From: Sporosarcina sp. P34 | GTDB taxonomy: Bacteria > Bacillota > Bacilli > Bacillales_A > Planococcaceae | Assembly: GCF_002743375.1 (NCBI RefSeq) | Contig: NZ_PDZC01000001.1 | Location: forward strand, 124,001-188,000 | Direction of reading: 5' to 3' | DNA: 64,000 nt | Shown: piece after piece, positions 8,606 through 19,214 of the stretch | Layout of the letters: each line of letters begins with the position of its first letter | Numbering within the stretch: position 1 is the stretch's first letter | The notes under the pieces: generated by a model | Told to the model about the DNA's origin: nothing | Database searches by the model: none | What the model saw: only the letters and a program-made list of their open reading frames with translations | Program-made: the position numbers and the translations under genes

Positions 8606-9172
8606 ATGGCTTTAACCCCTACGGATATACATAACAAAACGTTTAATACGAAATTTCGTGGCTATGATGAAGATGAAGTGAATGCATTTTTAGAACAATT
8701 GATGAAGGATTATGAAAACGTCCTGAAAAAAAATGAAGAACTTGAAAAAACGGTTTCTGATAACGAAGTGAAGATTACTCACTTTAATTTAATAGAAGAA
8801 ACGATGCAAAAATCCATTCTGATTGCACAAGAGGCTGCAGAAGACGTTCGGAAAAATGCTATTCAAGAATCAAAGTTAATCATTTCTGAAGCAGAAAAGA
8901 ATGCGGACCGTCTCGTTAACGACGCACTTGCGCAGGCGAGAAAGATTGCATTAGAAGTTGAAGTGTTGAAGAAACAGTCAAAAGTATTCAAAAGCCGTTT
9001 CAAGATGATGGTAGAAGCACAGCTAGATATGATCAATACTGAAGACTGGGATGATCTGTTGAAGTATGAATTGGATACATCCAGCGTCGAAAGTGTAGCT
9101 GAGCAAGAGTTGGATATTCCGAATGTAGACAGTTTAGATGAAGAACTAGTGAAGCAGACGAAAGAAGCTTGA
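8606..9172 (+). CDS. divIVA: Cell-pole/septum protein DivIVA
   Basis: Coiled-coil scaffold of 188 residues that recognises curved membrane at septa and poles. The N-terminal lipid-binding domain is typical: 'LTPTDIHNKTFNTKFRGYDE' then 'EVNAFLEQLMKDYE'. A long coiled coil spans about residues 30-150. The C-terminal ~35 residues are acidic and variable. AAGGAG precedes the ATG. The stop codon TGA (9170-9172) lies inside the -35 box of the ileS promoter. Confidence 0.96.
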   Translation: MALTPTDIHNKTFNTKFRGYDEDEVNAFLEQLMKDYENVLKKNEELEKTVSDNEVKITHFNLIEETMQKSILIAQEAAEDVRKNAIQESKLIISEAEKNADRLVNDALAQARKIALEVEVLKKQSKVFKSRFKMMVEAQLDMINTEDWDDLLKYELDTSSVESVAEQELDIPNVDSLDEELVKQTKEA

Positions 9173-9197
9173 CAACTTTCAAACACATTTTTATAAT
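9169..9197 (+). promoter_or_regulatory. Consensus sigma-A promoter of the ileS T-box transcript
   Basis: TTGACA (9169-9174), exactly 17 bp, then TATAAT (9192-9197): a perfect match to the housekeeping consensus. The -35 box overlaps the divIVA stop codon. Transcription from here would begin just upstream of the T-box leader. Confidence 0.85.
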
Positions 9198-9207
9198 GAA
9201 AAGTAAA

Positions 9208-9452
9208 TTGAAACGAAGAAGCGTTGACGGAAACAGTACTTTCTGATTTTGCCCATAGCGAGCCGGGGATGGTGTAAGCCTGGTGGTGAATCATAAACGA
9301 AAATCACTCCTGAGCTAGAACCTTTACATAGATCTTGGTTCTCGGTCTCACACTGCCGTTACTAGTGTCTAAGCGGCAATTGCTTTATGCGATTGCAAGT
9401 AGGGTGGTACCGCGAGAATGAACCTCGTCCCTTTTTGGGATGGGGTTTTTCT
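9208..9452 (+). promoter_or_regulatory. T-box riboswitch, isoleucine (AUC) specific, upstream of ileS
   Basis: The conserved T-box core GTAGGGTGGTACCGCGA lies at 9399-9415, and the Stem I apical motif at about 9261-9286 (AGC..GGGATGGTG..AGCCTGGT). The specifier codon read from the 3' side of the specifier loop is ATC (9303-9305), followed by the usual A. The terminator (AACCTCGTCCC pairing with GGGATGGGGTT, then T5) spans 9421-9452. Uncharged tRNA-Ile binding would stabilise the antiterminator and allow ileS expression. The 5' boundary is approximate. Confidence 0.93.
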
Positions 9453-9540
9453 GATTTCTTAAGCTGTTGAGCGCTTAAGCTAGCACAATTCATTTCTATA
9501 GCAACAAAGAGAATCACCCATATTTTAAGGAGGAATTATA

Positions 9541-12300
9541 ATGGAATATAAAGATACATTGCTTATGCCGAAAACTGATTTCCCTATGCGAGGAAATTTG
9601 CCAAATAATGAGCCGAAAATACAGGAAGAGTGGAATGAGAAGAATATCTATCAGCAAGTTCAAGAACGTACCGCAGGCCGCCCGTTCTTCATATTGCATG
9701 ATGGACCGCCTTATGCGAACGGTGACTTACACATGGGTCACGCACTGAACAAAGTGTTAAAAGACTTTATCATTCGTTATAAATCGATGTCTGGATTCCA
9801 CGCACCATATGTTCCAGGTTGGGATACGCATGGTTTGCCGATTGAGCAAGCACTTGTAAATAAAAAGATTGATCGTAAAAAAATGAGTACCGCTGAATTC
9901 CGTAAAATGTGTGAAGAGTATGCCCTACAACAAATCGACAATCAGCGAACGCAGTTTAAGCGTTTAGGGGTTCGAGGCGATTGGGAGAATCCATACATCA
10001 CACTGAAGCCTGAATTTGAATCACGTCAAATCCAAGTGTTTGGTGAAATGGCTAAAAAAGGATACATCTATAAAGGACTAAAGCCTGTCTACTGGTCTCC
10101 TTCAAGTGAAACAGCTTTGGCGGAAGCGGAAATTGAATATCAAGATAAAAAGTCTCCGTCTATATATGTCAGCTTCCCAATCTCGGATGGAAAAGGTGTA
10201 CTGGAGCATGATGTGAAGTTCCTGATCTGGACAACGACACCTTGGACCATTCCTGCAAACCTAGGAATTTCCGTTCATCCTAAATTTACGTATGTTGTAG
10301 TAAACGTACAGAATGAGAAGTTTGTCATTGCAAAAGACTTAGTCGAGTACTTGGCGAATGAGCTTGAATGGGAAGAATACACGATTGAAAAAGAAATTCA
10401 AGGTGTAGAACTAGACCGAATTGTTGCAAGACATCCTTTTTATGATCGTGATTCATTAATCATGTTAGGTGAGCATGTTACGGCAGATGCAGGTACAGGC
10501 TGTGTCCACACAGCACCAGGTCATGGTGAAGATGACTTCTACGTGAGCAAGCAATATGGAATCGATGCATTATCTCCGGTTGATGACCGCGGTGTCATGA
10601 CAGAAGAAGCACCATTTTTCACAGGCATGTTCTATGAGGATGCAAATAAAGCAGTGACTGAAAAGCTGGAAGAAGTCGGAGCGCTTCAAAAATTGTCATT
10701 CTTCACTCACTCGTATCCGCATGATTGGCGTACGAAGAAGCCAGTTATCTACCGTGCGACTGCACAATGGTTCGCTTCTATTGAATCTTTCAGAAGCGAT
10801 TTACTCGAAGCCATCCAAACTACTTCGTTTACGCCAGCTTGGGGAGAAACACGTTTATTCAATATGGTCCGCGACCGTGGCGACTGGTGTATTTCTCGTC
10901 AGCGCGTATGGGGTGTTCCGATTCCGGTATTCTATGCAGAAAATGGTGAGGCAATTCTTACAGATGAAACAGTCAGTCATGTAGCAGATTTATTCCGGGA
11001 GAATGGATCGAATGTCTGGTTCGAACGTTCTGCAAAAGAATTATTGCCAGAAGGTTATACACATGAAGGAAGTCCGAATGGCGAATTCACGAAAGAAACC
11101 GATATTATGGATGTCTGGTTCGACTCGGGTACTACACATCAAGGTGTACTGGAAGAACGTGACGATCTCCGTTACCCAGCAGATTTGTATCTTGAAGGTT
11201 CCGATCAGTATCGTGGTTGGTTCAACTCTTCATTGACGACGAGTGTAGCTATCAATGGGATTGCACCATATAAAGGCATCTTGAGCCATGGTTTCACATT
11301 GGACAAAAATGGCCGGAAGATGAGCAAGTCTCTAGGGAATGTCATCCTCCCTTCGAAAGTAATCAATCAGCTTGGTGCGGATATCGTACGCTTATGGGTA
11401 TCGTCTGTAGATTATACAGCTGATGTTCGTGTATCTGATTCGAACTTTAAGCAAGTTTCGGAAGTCTATCGTAAGATCCGTAATACAATTCGCTTCTTGC
11501 ATGGTAACGTAGCGGACTTTAATCCGGCTACAAATCGTGTAGCGTTTGATGATATGCGTGCAATTGATCAGTATGTCTACGTGAAGTTGCAGGATTTGAT
11601 CGAGGAAGTTCTTACAGCGTACGATCAGTATGCGTTCCCTACGGTTTACCACGCAATCAATAATTTCTGTACAGGTGTACTAAGTTCGCTTTACTTGGAT
11701 ATTGCGAAAGATGTAGTGTATATCGAAGCTGCGAATCATCCAGACCGTCGTGCAATGCAGTCAGTGATGTATGAAACATTGCTTACACTTGTCAAGCTCA
11801 TCACGCCAATCTTGCCACACACTGCAGATGAAATGTGGAAAAATATACAGTACGTTGATGAAGACAGTGTCCAATTGACGGATATGCCTGAAGCTGATCA
11901 TAAAGGTGAAGTTGCGGACAAGCTTCGTGAGCGTTTCGATAACTTAATGGACATTCGTGATGATGTCTTGAAAGCTCTCGAAGAAGCACGAAACGCGAAA
12001 GTAATTGGGAAATCTTTGGAGGCAAAAGTGACCGTTGTGTTGCCAGAAGGTCAACAAGGCATTTTGCAAGCAGAGGATATTGATTTTGCACAATTCTTCA
12101 TTGTCTCAGAATTTGAGGAGAGTACAGATGCAGATTTACCGAATGCTTTGAAACTAGAGCATGCAACGGTCTTGGTAGAACCTGCTGAAGGTGAAAAATG
12201 TGAGCGTTGCTGGACAATTTCTGAAACGGTTGGAGAAGATGCAGAACATTCAACACTATGTACACGATGCGCGACTGTTGTGAAAGAAAATTATGCGTAA
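9541..12300 (+). CDS. ileS: Isoleucyl-tRNA synthetase
   Basis: Class I aminoacyl-tRNA synthetase of 919 residues that charges tRNA-Ile and edits Val. The 'HMGH' signature lies at residues 64-67 and 'KMSKS' at 593-597. The CP1 editing domain between them contains '[14 protein letters not shown]' and '[16 protein letters not shown]'. The C-terminal zinc finger has two Cys pairs ('CERCW' and 'CTRC'), typical of the bacterial (mupirocin-sensitive) type rather than the eukaryote-like one. ATG follows AAGGAGG. It is controlled by the upstream T-box and followed by a strong terminator. Confidence 0.98.
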   Translation: MEYKDTLLMPKTDFPMRGNLPNNEPKIQEEWNEKNIYQQVQERTAGRPFFILHDGPPYANGDLHMGHALNKVLKDFIIRYKSMSGFHAPYVPGWDTHGLPIEQALVNKKIDRKKMSTAEFRKMCEEYALQQIDNQRTQFKRLGVRGDWENPYITLKPEFESRQIQVFGEMAKKGYIYKGLKPVYWSPSSETALAEAEIEYQDKKSPSIYVSFPISDGKGVLEHDVKFLIWTTTPWTIPANLGISVHPKFTYVVVNVQNEKFVIAKDLVEYLANELEWEEYTIEKEIQGVELDRIVARHPFYDRDSLIMLGEHVTADAGTGCVHTAPGHGEDDFYVSKQYGIDALSPVDDRGVMTEEAPFFTGMFYEDANKAVTEKLEEVGALQKLSFFTHSYPHDWRTKKPVIYRATAQWFASIESFRSDLLEAIQTTSFTPAWGETRLFNMVRDRGDWCISRQRVWGVPIPVFYAENGEAILTDETVSHVADLFRENGSNVWFERSAKELLPEGYTHEGSPNGEFTKETDIMDVWFDSGTTHQGVLEERDDLRYPADLYLEGSDQYRGWFNSSLTTSVAINGIAPYKGILSHGFTLDKNGRKMSKSLGNVILPSKVINQLGADIVRLWVSSVDYTADVRVSDSNFKQVSEVYRKIRNTIRFLHGNVADFNPATNRVAFDDMRAIDQYVYVKLQDLIEEVLTAYDQYAFPTVYHAINNFCTGVLSSLYLDIAKDVVYIEAANHPDRRAMQSVMYETLLTLVKLITPILPHTADEMWKNIQYVDEDSVQLTDMPEADHKGEVADKLRERFDNLMDIRDDVLKALEEARNAKVIGKSLEAKVTVVLPEGQQGILQAEDIDFAQFFIVSEFEESTDADLPNALKLEHATVLVEPAEGEKCERCWTISETVGEDAEHSTLCTRCATVVKENYA

Positions 12301-12316
12301 GTAATTTTGATGTCGC

Positions 12317-12356
12317 AGCCATCATCATTCATTCGTGGATGATGATGGCTTTTTTG
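12317..12356 (+). terminator. Rho-independent terminator after ileS
   Basis: AGCCATCATCAT (from 12317) pairs with ATGATGATGGCT (to 12350) with a small internal loop, followed by T5-6. Confidence 0.9.
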
Positions 12357-12396
12357 AATCGTTGAACTAACAAACATAATGGAAGACGTGTTTTTG

Positions 12397-12405
12397 TGGT
12401 AAACT
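12397..12405 (+). promoter_or_regulatory. Extended -10 promoter candidate for lspA
   Basis: TG-G-TAAACT (TG at 12397-12398, hexamer 12400-12405) with no good -35. The same TGGTAAACT string occurs before recG (42973-42981), which supports it as a local extended -10 form. Confidence 0.35.
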
Positions 12406-12438
12406 AAAGAAGAAATTAGCTGGACGGAGGGTAATGAT

Positions 12439-12915
12439 TTGATCGTTTATTATGCAATTGCAGCACTGGTCATTGGCTTGGATCAATGGACGAAATGGCT
12501 AGTCGTGAAAAATATGGAGTTAGGTGAACATATCCCTGTTCTAGATCCTTATATTGCATTGCTATCTCACCGTAACCGTGGTGCTGCATGGGGGATGCTT
12601 GAAGGAAAGATGTGGCTATTTTTTATAGTGACCATTGTAGTAGTAGCAGTTATTATTTACTTCTTCCATACAGAAGGTAAAAAGGACCGACTACTAGGTA
12701 CGAGTCTGATGCTATTGCTAGGCGGTGCGATCGGGAACTTTATCGATCGATTAGTAAGGGGAGAAGTAGTGGATTTCATCAGCGTCTTGATTCCTGTTAT
12801 ACATTATGATTTTCCGATATTTAATGTGGCGGATGCCGCACTGACAATTGCTGTCATACTTATTTTGTTACACGTTATGCTTGACGAAAAAAAGAAAAAG
12901 AAAAAGGTGTCGTAA
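12439..12915 (+). CDS. lspA: Lipoprotein signal peptidase (signal peptidase II)
   Basis: Integral membrane aspartyl protease of 158 residues that cleaves signal peptides of lipoproteins after lipidation. Four hydrophobic segments are visible (about residues 3-18, 57-77, 85-100 and 125-148). The catalytic aspartates lie in 'GGAIGNFIDRLVRGEVVDF' and 'FNVADAALT'. The start is TTG at 12439, seven bases after GGAGGG. The tail is strongly basic (Lys-rich). It overlaps the next gene by one base (TAATG). The B. subtilis ylyA gene normally between ileS and lspA is absent. Confidence 0.96.
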   Translation: MIVYYAIAALVIGLDQWTKWLVVKNMELGEHIPVLDPYIALLSHRNRGAAWGMLEGKMWLFFIVTIVVVAVIIYFFHTEGKKDRLLGTSLMLLLGGAIGNFIDRLVRGEVVDFISVLIPVIHYDFPIFNVADAALTIAVILILLHVMLDEKKKKKKVS

Positions 12916-13820
12916 TGGAAAGAATTGAATATGAAATAACTGAAGAACTTACAGGCAATCGAATAGACAAAGCATTGGCTACTCTTCAACCGGACTGGTC
13001 CCGTACGCAAATCCAGCAATGGGTGAAAGAAGAACATGTTAAGGTAAATGATAGTGCAGTTAAGCCGAACTATAAAGTCAAGACAGACGATAAGGTTACT
13101 GTCGAGCAGCCGGAAATCGAAGAGTATGATGTAAAAGCCGAAAATTTACGCCTCGAAATCATTTATGAAGATCAAGATGTATTGGTTGTTAACAAACCTG
13201 TAGGTATGGTGGTTCATCCGTCGGCGGGGCATGTAAGTGGTACTCTAGTTAATGGATTGATGTACCAAGTGACAGATTTGTCAGGCATCAATGGTATTAT
13301 GCGACCGGGTATCGTACACCGTATTGATAAAGATACTTCGGGGTTATTAATGGTAGCAAAAAATGATAAAGCGCATGTTTCATTAGTTAATCAGCTCGTC
13401 GCTAAATCGGTTAATCGTGTATATACTGCTTTAGTTCACGGACATATTCCGCATGATCACGGCACAATAGATGCACCGATCGGACGTGACAAGCGTGATC
13501 GTCAACGAATGGCGGTCGTGGATGACGGGAAAAATGCTGTTACACATTTTAAGGTTCTAGAACGTTTTGGCGCGTATACATTGGTTGAATGCCGTCTTGA
13601 AACAGGTAGAACTCATCAGATTCGTGTGCATATGAAATATATTGGGTACCCTCTTGTAGGAGATCCGAAATATGGTCAAAGAAAAACTATCGATTTTGGC
13701 GGACAAGTTCTACATGCGGGAACTGTTGGTTTTAATCACCCAACGACAGATGAATATATGGAGTTCACTGCACCGTTGCCTGAAAATTACCAACAATTAC
13801 TTAATGAATTACGTTCTTAA
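12915..13820 (+). CDS. rluD: RluD-family 23S rRNA pseudouridine synthase
   Basis: Pseudouridine synthase of 301 residues. An N-terminal S4 domain (about residues 12-75, 'NRIDKALATLQPDWSRTQIQ') precedes the catalytic RsuA/RluA domain, whose motif 'RIDKDTSGLLMVAKND' contains the catalytic Asp. 'LETGRTHQIRVHMKYIGYP' is the RluA/RluC/RluD hallmark. It matches B. subtilis YlyB, which lies between lspA and pyrR as here. Assignment to RluD rather than RluC rests on the S4 domain and synteny; the exact uridines modified cannot be read from sequence. Confidence 0.9.
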   Translation: MERIEYEITEELTGNRIDKALATLQPDWSRTQIQQWVKEEHVKVNDSAVKPNYKVKTDDKVTVEQPEIEEYDVKAENLRLEIIYEDQDVLVVNKPVGMVVHPSAGHVSGTLVNGLMYQVTDLSGINGIMRPGIVHRIDKDTSGLLMVAKNDKAHVSLVNQLVAKSVNRVYTALVHGHIPHDHGTIDAPIGRDKRDRQRMAVVDDGKNAVTHFKVLERFGAYTLVECRLETGRTHQIRVHMKYIGYPLVGDPKYGQRKTIDFGGQVLHAGTVGFNHPTTDEYMEFTAPLPENYQQLLNELRS

Positions 13821-13826
13821 TAGGCG

Positions 13827-13856
13827 TTGACAAACGTTTAGTAAGGGATGTATACT
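13827..13856 (+). promoter_or_regulatory. Sigma-A promoter of the pyr operon
   Basis: TTGACA (13827-13832), an 18 bp spacer, then TATACT (13851-13856). It starts only 7 bp after the rluD stop codon and directs transcription into the PyrR leader. Confidence 0.8.
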
Positions 13857-13880
13857 ACAATAAGCAATTGAATAGCGATA

Positions 13881-14010
13881 CCTTTAACGTCAGTCCTGTG
13901 AGGCTGGGAAGGTTGCACGGAATTACATGATAGCTTACTGCGGTAAGTATCGATGTATGCTTTTTTCTGCACGTCCACCCTCCAGTCTACTCTGACTGGA
14001 GGTTTTTTTT
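13881..14010 (+). promoter_or_regulatory. PyrR-binding attenuator of the pyr operon
   Basis: The PyrR-recognised anti-antiterminator hairpin is at about 13881-13913 and contains AGTCCTGTGAGGCT (13892-13905), matching the binding-loop consensus ARUCCNGNGAGGYU. CCTT/AAGG and CAG/CTG pairs close it. The terminator CCTCCAGTC/GACTGGAGG followed by T8 spans 13979-14010. The segment AGGCTGG can alternatively pair with CCAGTCT of the terminator arm, giving the antiterminator. With UMP/UTP, PyrR would bind and termination would result. Confidence 0.9.
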
Positions 14011-14025
14011 ATGGAAAAAGGTTAG

Positions 14026-14595
<570 letters not shown>

Positions 14596-14615
14596 ATAGC
14601 TGGGAGAAATGATAG

Positions 14616-15902
14616 ATGAGTGTAAAAGTATTGGATGTACATGAAAAGCCGCAACCTATTCGTTGGCTTGTATTGAGTTTGCAACATATGTTCGCCATGT
14701 TTGGCGCAACCATTTTAGTACCACAATTAGTAGGCTTAAGCCCAGCCATTGCGCTATTAACGAGTGGGGTCGCAACCATCGTATTTATTATCGTAACGAA
14801 GTTTCAAGTTCCGGCCTATCTAGGCTCTTCATTCGCTTTTATTGTACCCATTCAGATGGCGACCCAATCTGGCGGTATTGGCAGTGCAATGATAGGTAGT
14901 ATGTTCGTAGCGTTGATCTATGCGATTATATCGTTACTAATTTATAAAACAGGCTATAACTGGATCATGAAGTTATTGCCACCCATCGTAGTGGGACCGG
15001 TCATCATGGTAATTGGATTGGCGCTCGCACCGACAGCCGTAAATATGGCGAGCACGATCAATGTTGACGGAGCGGATGTTTATAGCGGCTTACACTTTTC
15101 CGCGGCTCTAGTAACACTTGCTTCTGCAGTATTTTGCTTAATGTTCTTTAAAGGAATTATCAGTTTGATGCCAGTTCTTATTGGAATCGTAGTGGGGTAC
15201 ATCTACTCTGCGTTCATCGGTATTCTAGATTTTAGCAAAGTTGTGGAAGCCAAGTGGTTTGCGGTACCGGAGATGCTGATTCCCGGTGTGGATTACGAAT
15301 TTGTCGTAACACCGACACTTCTGATCATTATGGTGCCAATAGCGATTGTCACGATCTCTGAGCATATAGGACACCAGTTGGTACTAGGTAAAGTAGTAGA
15401 TCGCAATTATATTGAAAGTCCTGGATTACACAGATCACTACTTGGTGATGGACTGGGAACGCTTATGAGTGGACTAGTCGGAGGACCACCTAAAACTACA
15501 TATGGAGAAAATATCGGTGTACTTGCTATCACGCGGGTTTATAGTGTGTATGTGATCATGGGTGCTGCGCTATTTGCAATACTCTTCTCTTTCATAGGCA
15601 AAATTATGGCGTTGATCGCTACGATTCCTACAGCAGTACTTGGGGGGATATCCATTCTGTTGTTCGGTATTATCGCTTCATCAGGAATACGGATGCTTAT
15701 CGACCACAAGATCGATTTTGATAATCAACGAAATTTAGTTATCGCGTCCATCATCCTAGTCATCGGAATCGGTGGAGCGACTATCAATATAAGTGAAACA
15801 TTCCAAATCGGCGGTATGGCCCTGTCAGCAATTATAGGCGTTCTGTTAAATCTCGTGTTGCCAGGTAAAACAGATGATACGTTAATGGATCGGGAAGAAT
15901 AG
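14616..15902 (+). CDS. pyrP: Uracil permease
   Basis: Nucleobase:cation symporter-2 (UraA/PyrP) family transporter of 428 residues with about 12-14 hydrophobic segments. The family motif 'GLVGGPPKTTYGENIGVLAI' (about residues 287-306) carries substrate-binding residues, and 'MFAMFGATILVPQL' is the TM1 signature. It imports uracil for salvage. It is second in the pyr operon, only 20 bp after pyrR; in B. subtilis a second PyrR attenuator occupies this gap, but there is no room for one here. Confidence 0.93.
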   Translation: MSVKVLDVHEKPQPIRWLVLSLQHMFAMFGATILVPQLVGLSPAIALLTSGVATIVFIIVTKFQVPAYLGSSFAFIVPIQMATQSGGIGSAMIGSMFVALIYAIISLLIYKTGYNWIMKLLPPIVVGPVIMVIGLALAPTAVNMASTINVDGADVYSGLHFSAALVTLASAVFCLMFFKGIISLMPVLIGIVVGYIYSAFIGILDFSKVVEAKWFAVPEMLIPGVDYEFVVTPTLLIIMVPIAIVTISEHIGHQLVLGKVVDRNYIESPGLHRSLLGDGLGTLMSGLVGGPPKTTYGENIGVLAITRVYSVYVIMGAALFAILFSFIGKIMALIATIPTAVLGGISILLFGIIASSGIRMLIDHKIDFDNQRNLVIASIILVIGIGGATINISETFQIGGMALSAIIGVLLNLVLPGKTDDTLMDREE

Positions 15903-15956
15903 AAAAAAAGCATTCAGTGCATGAATTACTTGCAGTTCGTGAAGGAGGAACATCTA

Positions 15957-16835
15957 ATGGAACATTTAGTTTCAATGAAAGACCTGACAGTTGAAGAGAT
16001 CATGCTCATACTCGATAGGGCAGCGATTTTTAAGCGGCTGGGCTTCAGGGAATTGCCTGGAACATATACCGTCTGCAACTTGTTTTTTGAACCTAGTACG
16101 AGAACGAAAACGAGTTTTGAAATGGCAGAACGTAAAGTAGGCGCGCAAATCATTCCTTTTGAGACGAGTTTCTCGAGTACTTTAAAGGGAGAATCCTTGT
16201 ATGATACGATTAGGACGTTGGAAGCAATTGGGTTGGATGCTCTAGTCATTCGTCATCCAGCCGATGGTTTCTATGAAGAATTGATAAAACGTACGAATGT
16301 TGCCATCATTAATGCAGGAGATGGATCAGGTCAGCATCCGACACAATCTTTGCTCGACATCTTCACGATTCAAGAAGAATTCGGACATTTTGAAGGACTG
16401 AAAGTATTGATTGCGGGGGATATCGCCCACAGCAGGGTAGCTCGCTCAAATGCGGAAGCTTTGCGGAAGCTCGGAGCTGAAGTCACATTCCTTTGCCCAC
16501 CGGAATGGGCGGGAGAATTCGACAGTGTTGACAACTGGGATGAAGTGATTGAAACGAGTGATGTCGTCATGCTGCTTCGCGTACAACACGAGCGCCACAA
16601 TACAGAGATGGCTTATACGAAATCTGCTTATCATGAGCAATATGGTCTCACTATAGAACGGGCTGCAAGAATGAAAAAAGGTGCAATCATCATGCATCCA
16701 GCTCCAGTGAATCGTGATGTAGAAATAGCGGATAGTTTAATAGAGAGTCCGCAATCACGAATTTTTAAACAGGTAGAAAACGGCGTCTATATTCGGGCAG
16801 CTGTTCTAGAACTTATTTTGAAGGGGCGGAAGTAA
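15957..16835 (+). CDS. pyrB: Aspartate carbamoyltransferase catalytic subunit
   Basis: Second committed enzyme of UMP synthesis: carbamoyl phosphate + aspartate to carbamoyl aspartate. 292 residues. The carbamoyl-phosphate loop '[13 protein letters not shown]' lies near residue 37 and '[10 protein letters not shown]' near 124; 'LLRVQHERH' and '[11 protein letters not shown]' are also present. I chose ATG 15957 because AAGGAGG sits 8 bases upstream and the protein then aligns with family N-termini; an in-frame start at 15921 adds 12 unlikely residues. As in other Bacillales no regulatory subunit (pyrI) is seen. Confidence 0.96.
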   Translation: MEHLVSMKDLTVEEIMLILDRAAIFKRLGFRELPGTYTVCNLFFEPSTRTKTSFEMAERKVGAQIIPFETSFSSTLKGESLYDTIRTLEAIGLDALVIRHPADGFYEELIKRTNVAIINAGDGSGQHPTQSLLDIFTIQEEFGHFEGLKVLIAGDIAHSRVARSNAEALRKLGAEVTFLCPPEWAGEFDSVDNWDEVIETSDVVMLLRVQHERHNTEMAYTKSAYHEQYGLTIERAARMKKGAIIMHPAPVNRDVEIADSLIESPQSRIFKQVENGVYIRAAVLELILKGRK

Positions 16836-16836
16836 T

Positions 16837-18114
16837 ATGAACACGTTAATTCAACAAGTGCAAATGGTAAACGAGGAAGGCAAGATCGTCGAAACGGATA
16901 TTAAAATTGCAGACGGAAAGATTCTGGAAATTGGTAATCAACTAGTTACAGCCGGATGTAAAGTGATTGAAGGAAAAGGATTACTTGTATCACCAGGGTT
17001 CATCGATGTACACGTTCATTTGCGCGAGCCAGGCGGTGAGCATAAAGAAACCATTGAAACAGGTACACATTCAGCTGCAAAAGGCGGATATACTACTATT
17101 TGTCCAATGCCGAATACACGTCCAGTACCAGACACAAAAGAAAATCTTGAAAAAATCAACACATTAATTAAAGAACATGCTAAGATTCGTGTGCTCCCTT
17201 ATGCGTCCATCACCATCAGAGAAGCGGGAAAAGAACGCACCAATCTAACTGAATTAAAAGAACACGGCGCATTTGCGTTCACGGACGATGGCGTAGGTGT
17301 ACAAGAAGCAGGCATGATGTACGAAGCAATGCAAGAAGCAGCGAAGATCGATATGGCTATTGTGGCACACTGCGAAGACAACACACTAATCTATGGTGGA
17401 GCAATGCATGAAGGAAAACGTAATAAAGAACTTGGCCTACCAGGAATTCCTTCTATTGCAGAATCTGTACATATTGCACGCGACATTTTACTTGCGGAAG
17501 CGGCAGGCGCACATTACCACGTATGCCATGTCAGCACGAAAGAATCAGTACGCGTAATCCGTGATGCAAAAAAAGCTGGTATTCATGTGACAGCAGAAGT
17601 CAGCCCTCACCATTTGTTGTTAACAGAAGATGATGTACCTGGAGACGATGCGGACTGGAAGATGAATCCGCCACTACGTGCCATCGAAGACCGCGATGCG
17701 TTACGTGAAGGCTTGATGGATGGGACATTGGACTGTATCGCAACCGATCACGCACCGCATACAGCAAATGAAAAAGCAGTAGGCATTGCAAAAGCACCGT
17801 TCGGCATCACAGGATTAGAAACAGCATTTCCCTTACTATATACAAACTTCGTAAAGCCAGGATATTGGACACTCAAACAACTTCTTGACTGGATGACAGT
17901 AAAACCTGCGGAAGTGTTCAACTTGCCTTACGGTAAGCTTGAGGTAGGAGCTGAAGCAGATCTCGTATTACTTGATCTGGAGAAGCAGCAAAAAATCGAC
18001 CGTACGACATTTGTTTCAAAAGGTAAGAACACGCCATTTGACGGAGTAGAATGCGCTGGATGGCCTGTAATGACAATTTTCGGTGGGAACATCGTATGGA
18101 AGGATGGTCAATGA
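16837..18114 (+). CDS. pyrC: Dihydroorotase, class I
   Basis: Zinc-dependent amidohydrolase of 425 residues that cyclises carbamoyl aspartate to dihydroorotate. The metal ligands are visible in '[18 protein letters not shown]' (HxH), '[10 protein letters not shown]', '[11 protein letters not shown]' and '[11 protein letters not shown]' (Asp). The N- and C-terminal beta-sandwich segments are typical of the long class I form. It starts one base after the pyrB stop and overlaps carA by 4 bases. Confidence 0.97.
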   Translation: MNTLIQQVQMVNEEGKIVETDIKIADGKILEIGNQLVTAGCKVIEGKGLLVSPGFIDVHVHLREPGGEHKETIETGTHSAAKGGYTTICPMPNTRPVPDTKENLEKINTLIKEHAKIRVLPYASITIREAGKERTNLTELKEHGAFAFTDDGVGVQEAGMMYEAMQEAAKIDMAIVAHCEDNTLIYGGAMHEGKRNKELGLPGIPSIAESVHIARDILLAEAAGAHYHVCHVSTKESVRVIRDAKKAGIHVTAEVSPHHLLLTEDDVPGDDADWKMNPPLRAIEDRDALREGLMDGTLDCIATDHAPHTANEKAVGIAKAPFGITGLETAFPLLYTNFVKPGYWTLKQLLDWMTVKPAEVFNLPYGKLEVGAEADLVLLDLEKQQKIDRTTFVSKGKNTPFDGVECAGWPVMTIFGGNIVWKDGQ

Positions 18115-19214
18115 TGACAAAAAGATACTTAGTATTGGAAGACGGTTCCATTTTCGAAGGAAAAGCATTCGGAGCAGAAAATGCTTCAATAGGAGAAACG
18201 GTATTTGCAACAGGTATGACAGGCTATCAGGAGACAATTTCAAGTCCTTCAGGTTGTGGACAAATTATCGTAATGACGTATCCATTGATCGGTAACTACG
18301 GAATTAACCGAGACGATTATGAATCTATCGACTTAGCAATCAACGGCCTAGTCGTTAGAGAGCTAACAGAAGAGCCTTCAAATTTCCGGAGCGGCATGTC
18401 ACTAGGAGACTTGCTAATATTAAAAGGAATCCCAGGTATCCAGGAGATTGATACTCGTAAACTAACGCGTCTATTACGTGAAAAAGGTGCGCTGCGCGGT
18501 AAATTGACAGCTGCAGGAGAAGAGATCAATACCGATTCAACGGTTGCAGAACTTCAACAATACGAACTGCCAAAAGATTTGGTTGCGAAAGTATCTACAA
18601 AACGTCCATATCCATCCCCAGGCTTAGGGAAGCGTGTCGTCGTTATTGACTATGGCATTAAACATGGCATTTTACGCGAATTAAATAAAAAAGATTGCGA
18701 TGTCATCGTTGTACCTTATGATACATCGGCAAAAGAAATATTAGCATTGTTCCCAGATGGCATTTTATTATCAAATGGACCAGGAAACCCTGAGGACGTA
18801 GAAGGGGCTGTCGAAACTATCAAAGAATTACTAGGTAAGAAGCCTATCTTCGGTATCGGACTTGGTCATCAATTATTCGCACTAGCATGCGGTGCTAAAA
18901 CGGCGAAGATGAAGAACAGTCATATTGGCGGCAACTATCCTGTAAAAGACTTGATTACGAATCGTACCGATCTCACATCACAAAGTCATGGATATGAAGT
19001 ACTTGAAGACTCTTTAGCAGGAACGGGTCTTGAAGTGACACATATTGCATTGAATGATAAGTGTATTGAAGGGCTTCGAAGTGAGAAGCTAGAAGCATTT
19101 ACTGTTCAGTTCCACCCCGAAGCTTCACCAGGGCCACAAGATTCTAGCTATATATTCGAACGTTTTATTCAATTGATGACTGCAAGCAACCGAAAGGAGA
19201 ATACTAATGCCTAA
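18111..19214 (+). CDS. carA: Carbamoyl-phosphate synthase small subunit, catalytic Cys replaced by Gly
   Basis: Glutaminase subunit that normally hydrolyses glutamine and passes NH3 to CarB; 367 residues. The N-terminal CPSase_sm domain (about 1-150) is intact, with '[13 protein letters not shown]' and 'GIDTRKLTR'-like '[19 protein letters not shown]'. In the C-terminal class I amidotransferase domain the nucleophile motif GICLGHQ reads '[10 protein letters not shown]': codon 18858-18860 is GGA (Gly, residue 250). Further departures from CarA consensus are 'TSQSHGY' (Asn to Ser), 'GGNYPVK' (His to Tyr) and 'SNGPGNP' (Asp to Asn). The His/Glu pair in '[11 protein letters not shown]' remains. 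The frame is intact with normal operon position. A glutaminase-dead, structurally retained subunit is inferred. An ATG at 18114 is an alternative start. Confidence 0.95.
   Translation: MMTKRYLVLEDGSIFEGKAFGAENASIGETVFATGMTGYQETISSPSGCGQIIVMTYPLIGNYGINRDDYESIDLAINGLVVRELTEEPSNFRSGMSLGDLLILKGIPGIQEIDTRKLTRLLREKGALRGKLTAAGEEINTDSTVAELQQYELPKDLVAKVSTKRPYPSPGLGKRVVVIDYGIKHGILRELNKKDCDVIVVPYDTSAKEILALFPDGILLSNGPGNPEDVEGAVETIKELLGKKPIFGIGLGHQLFALACGAKTAKMKNSHIGGNYPVKDLITNRTDLTSQSHGYEVLEDSLAGTGLEVTHIALNDKCIEGLRSEKLEAFTVQFHPEASPGPQDSSYIFERFIQLMTASNRKENTNA

Noticed and set aside
15921-15956. Upstream in-frame start for pyrB
   Set aside because: The AAGGAGG site at 15942-15948 points to ATG 15957, and family N-termini begin there.
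18858-18860. Sequencing error as explanation of the CarA Cys-to-Gly change
   Set aside because: Two substitutions in one codon are needed, neighbouring bases are in frame, and other active-site positions in the same domain also differ.
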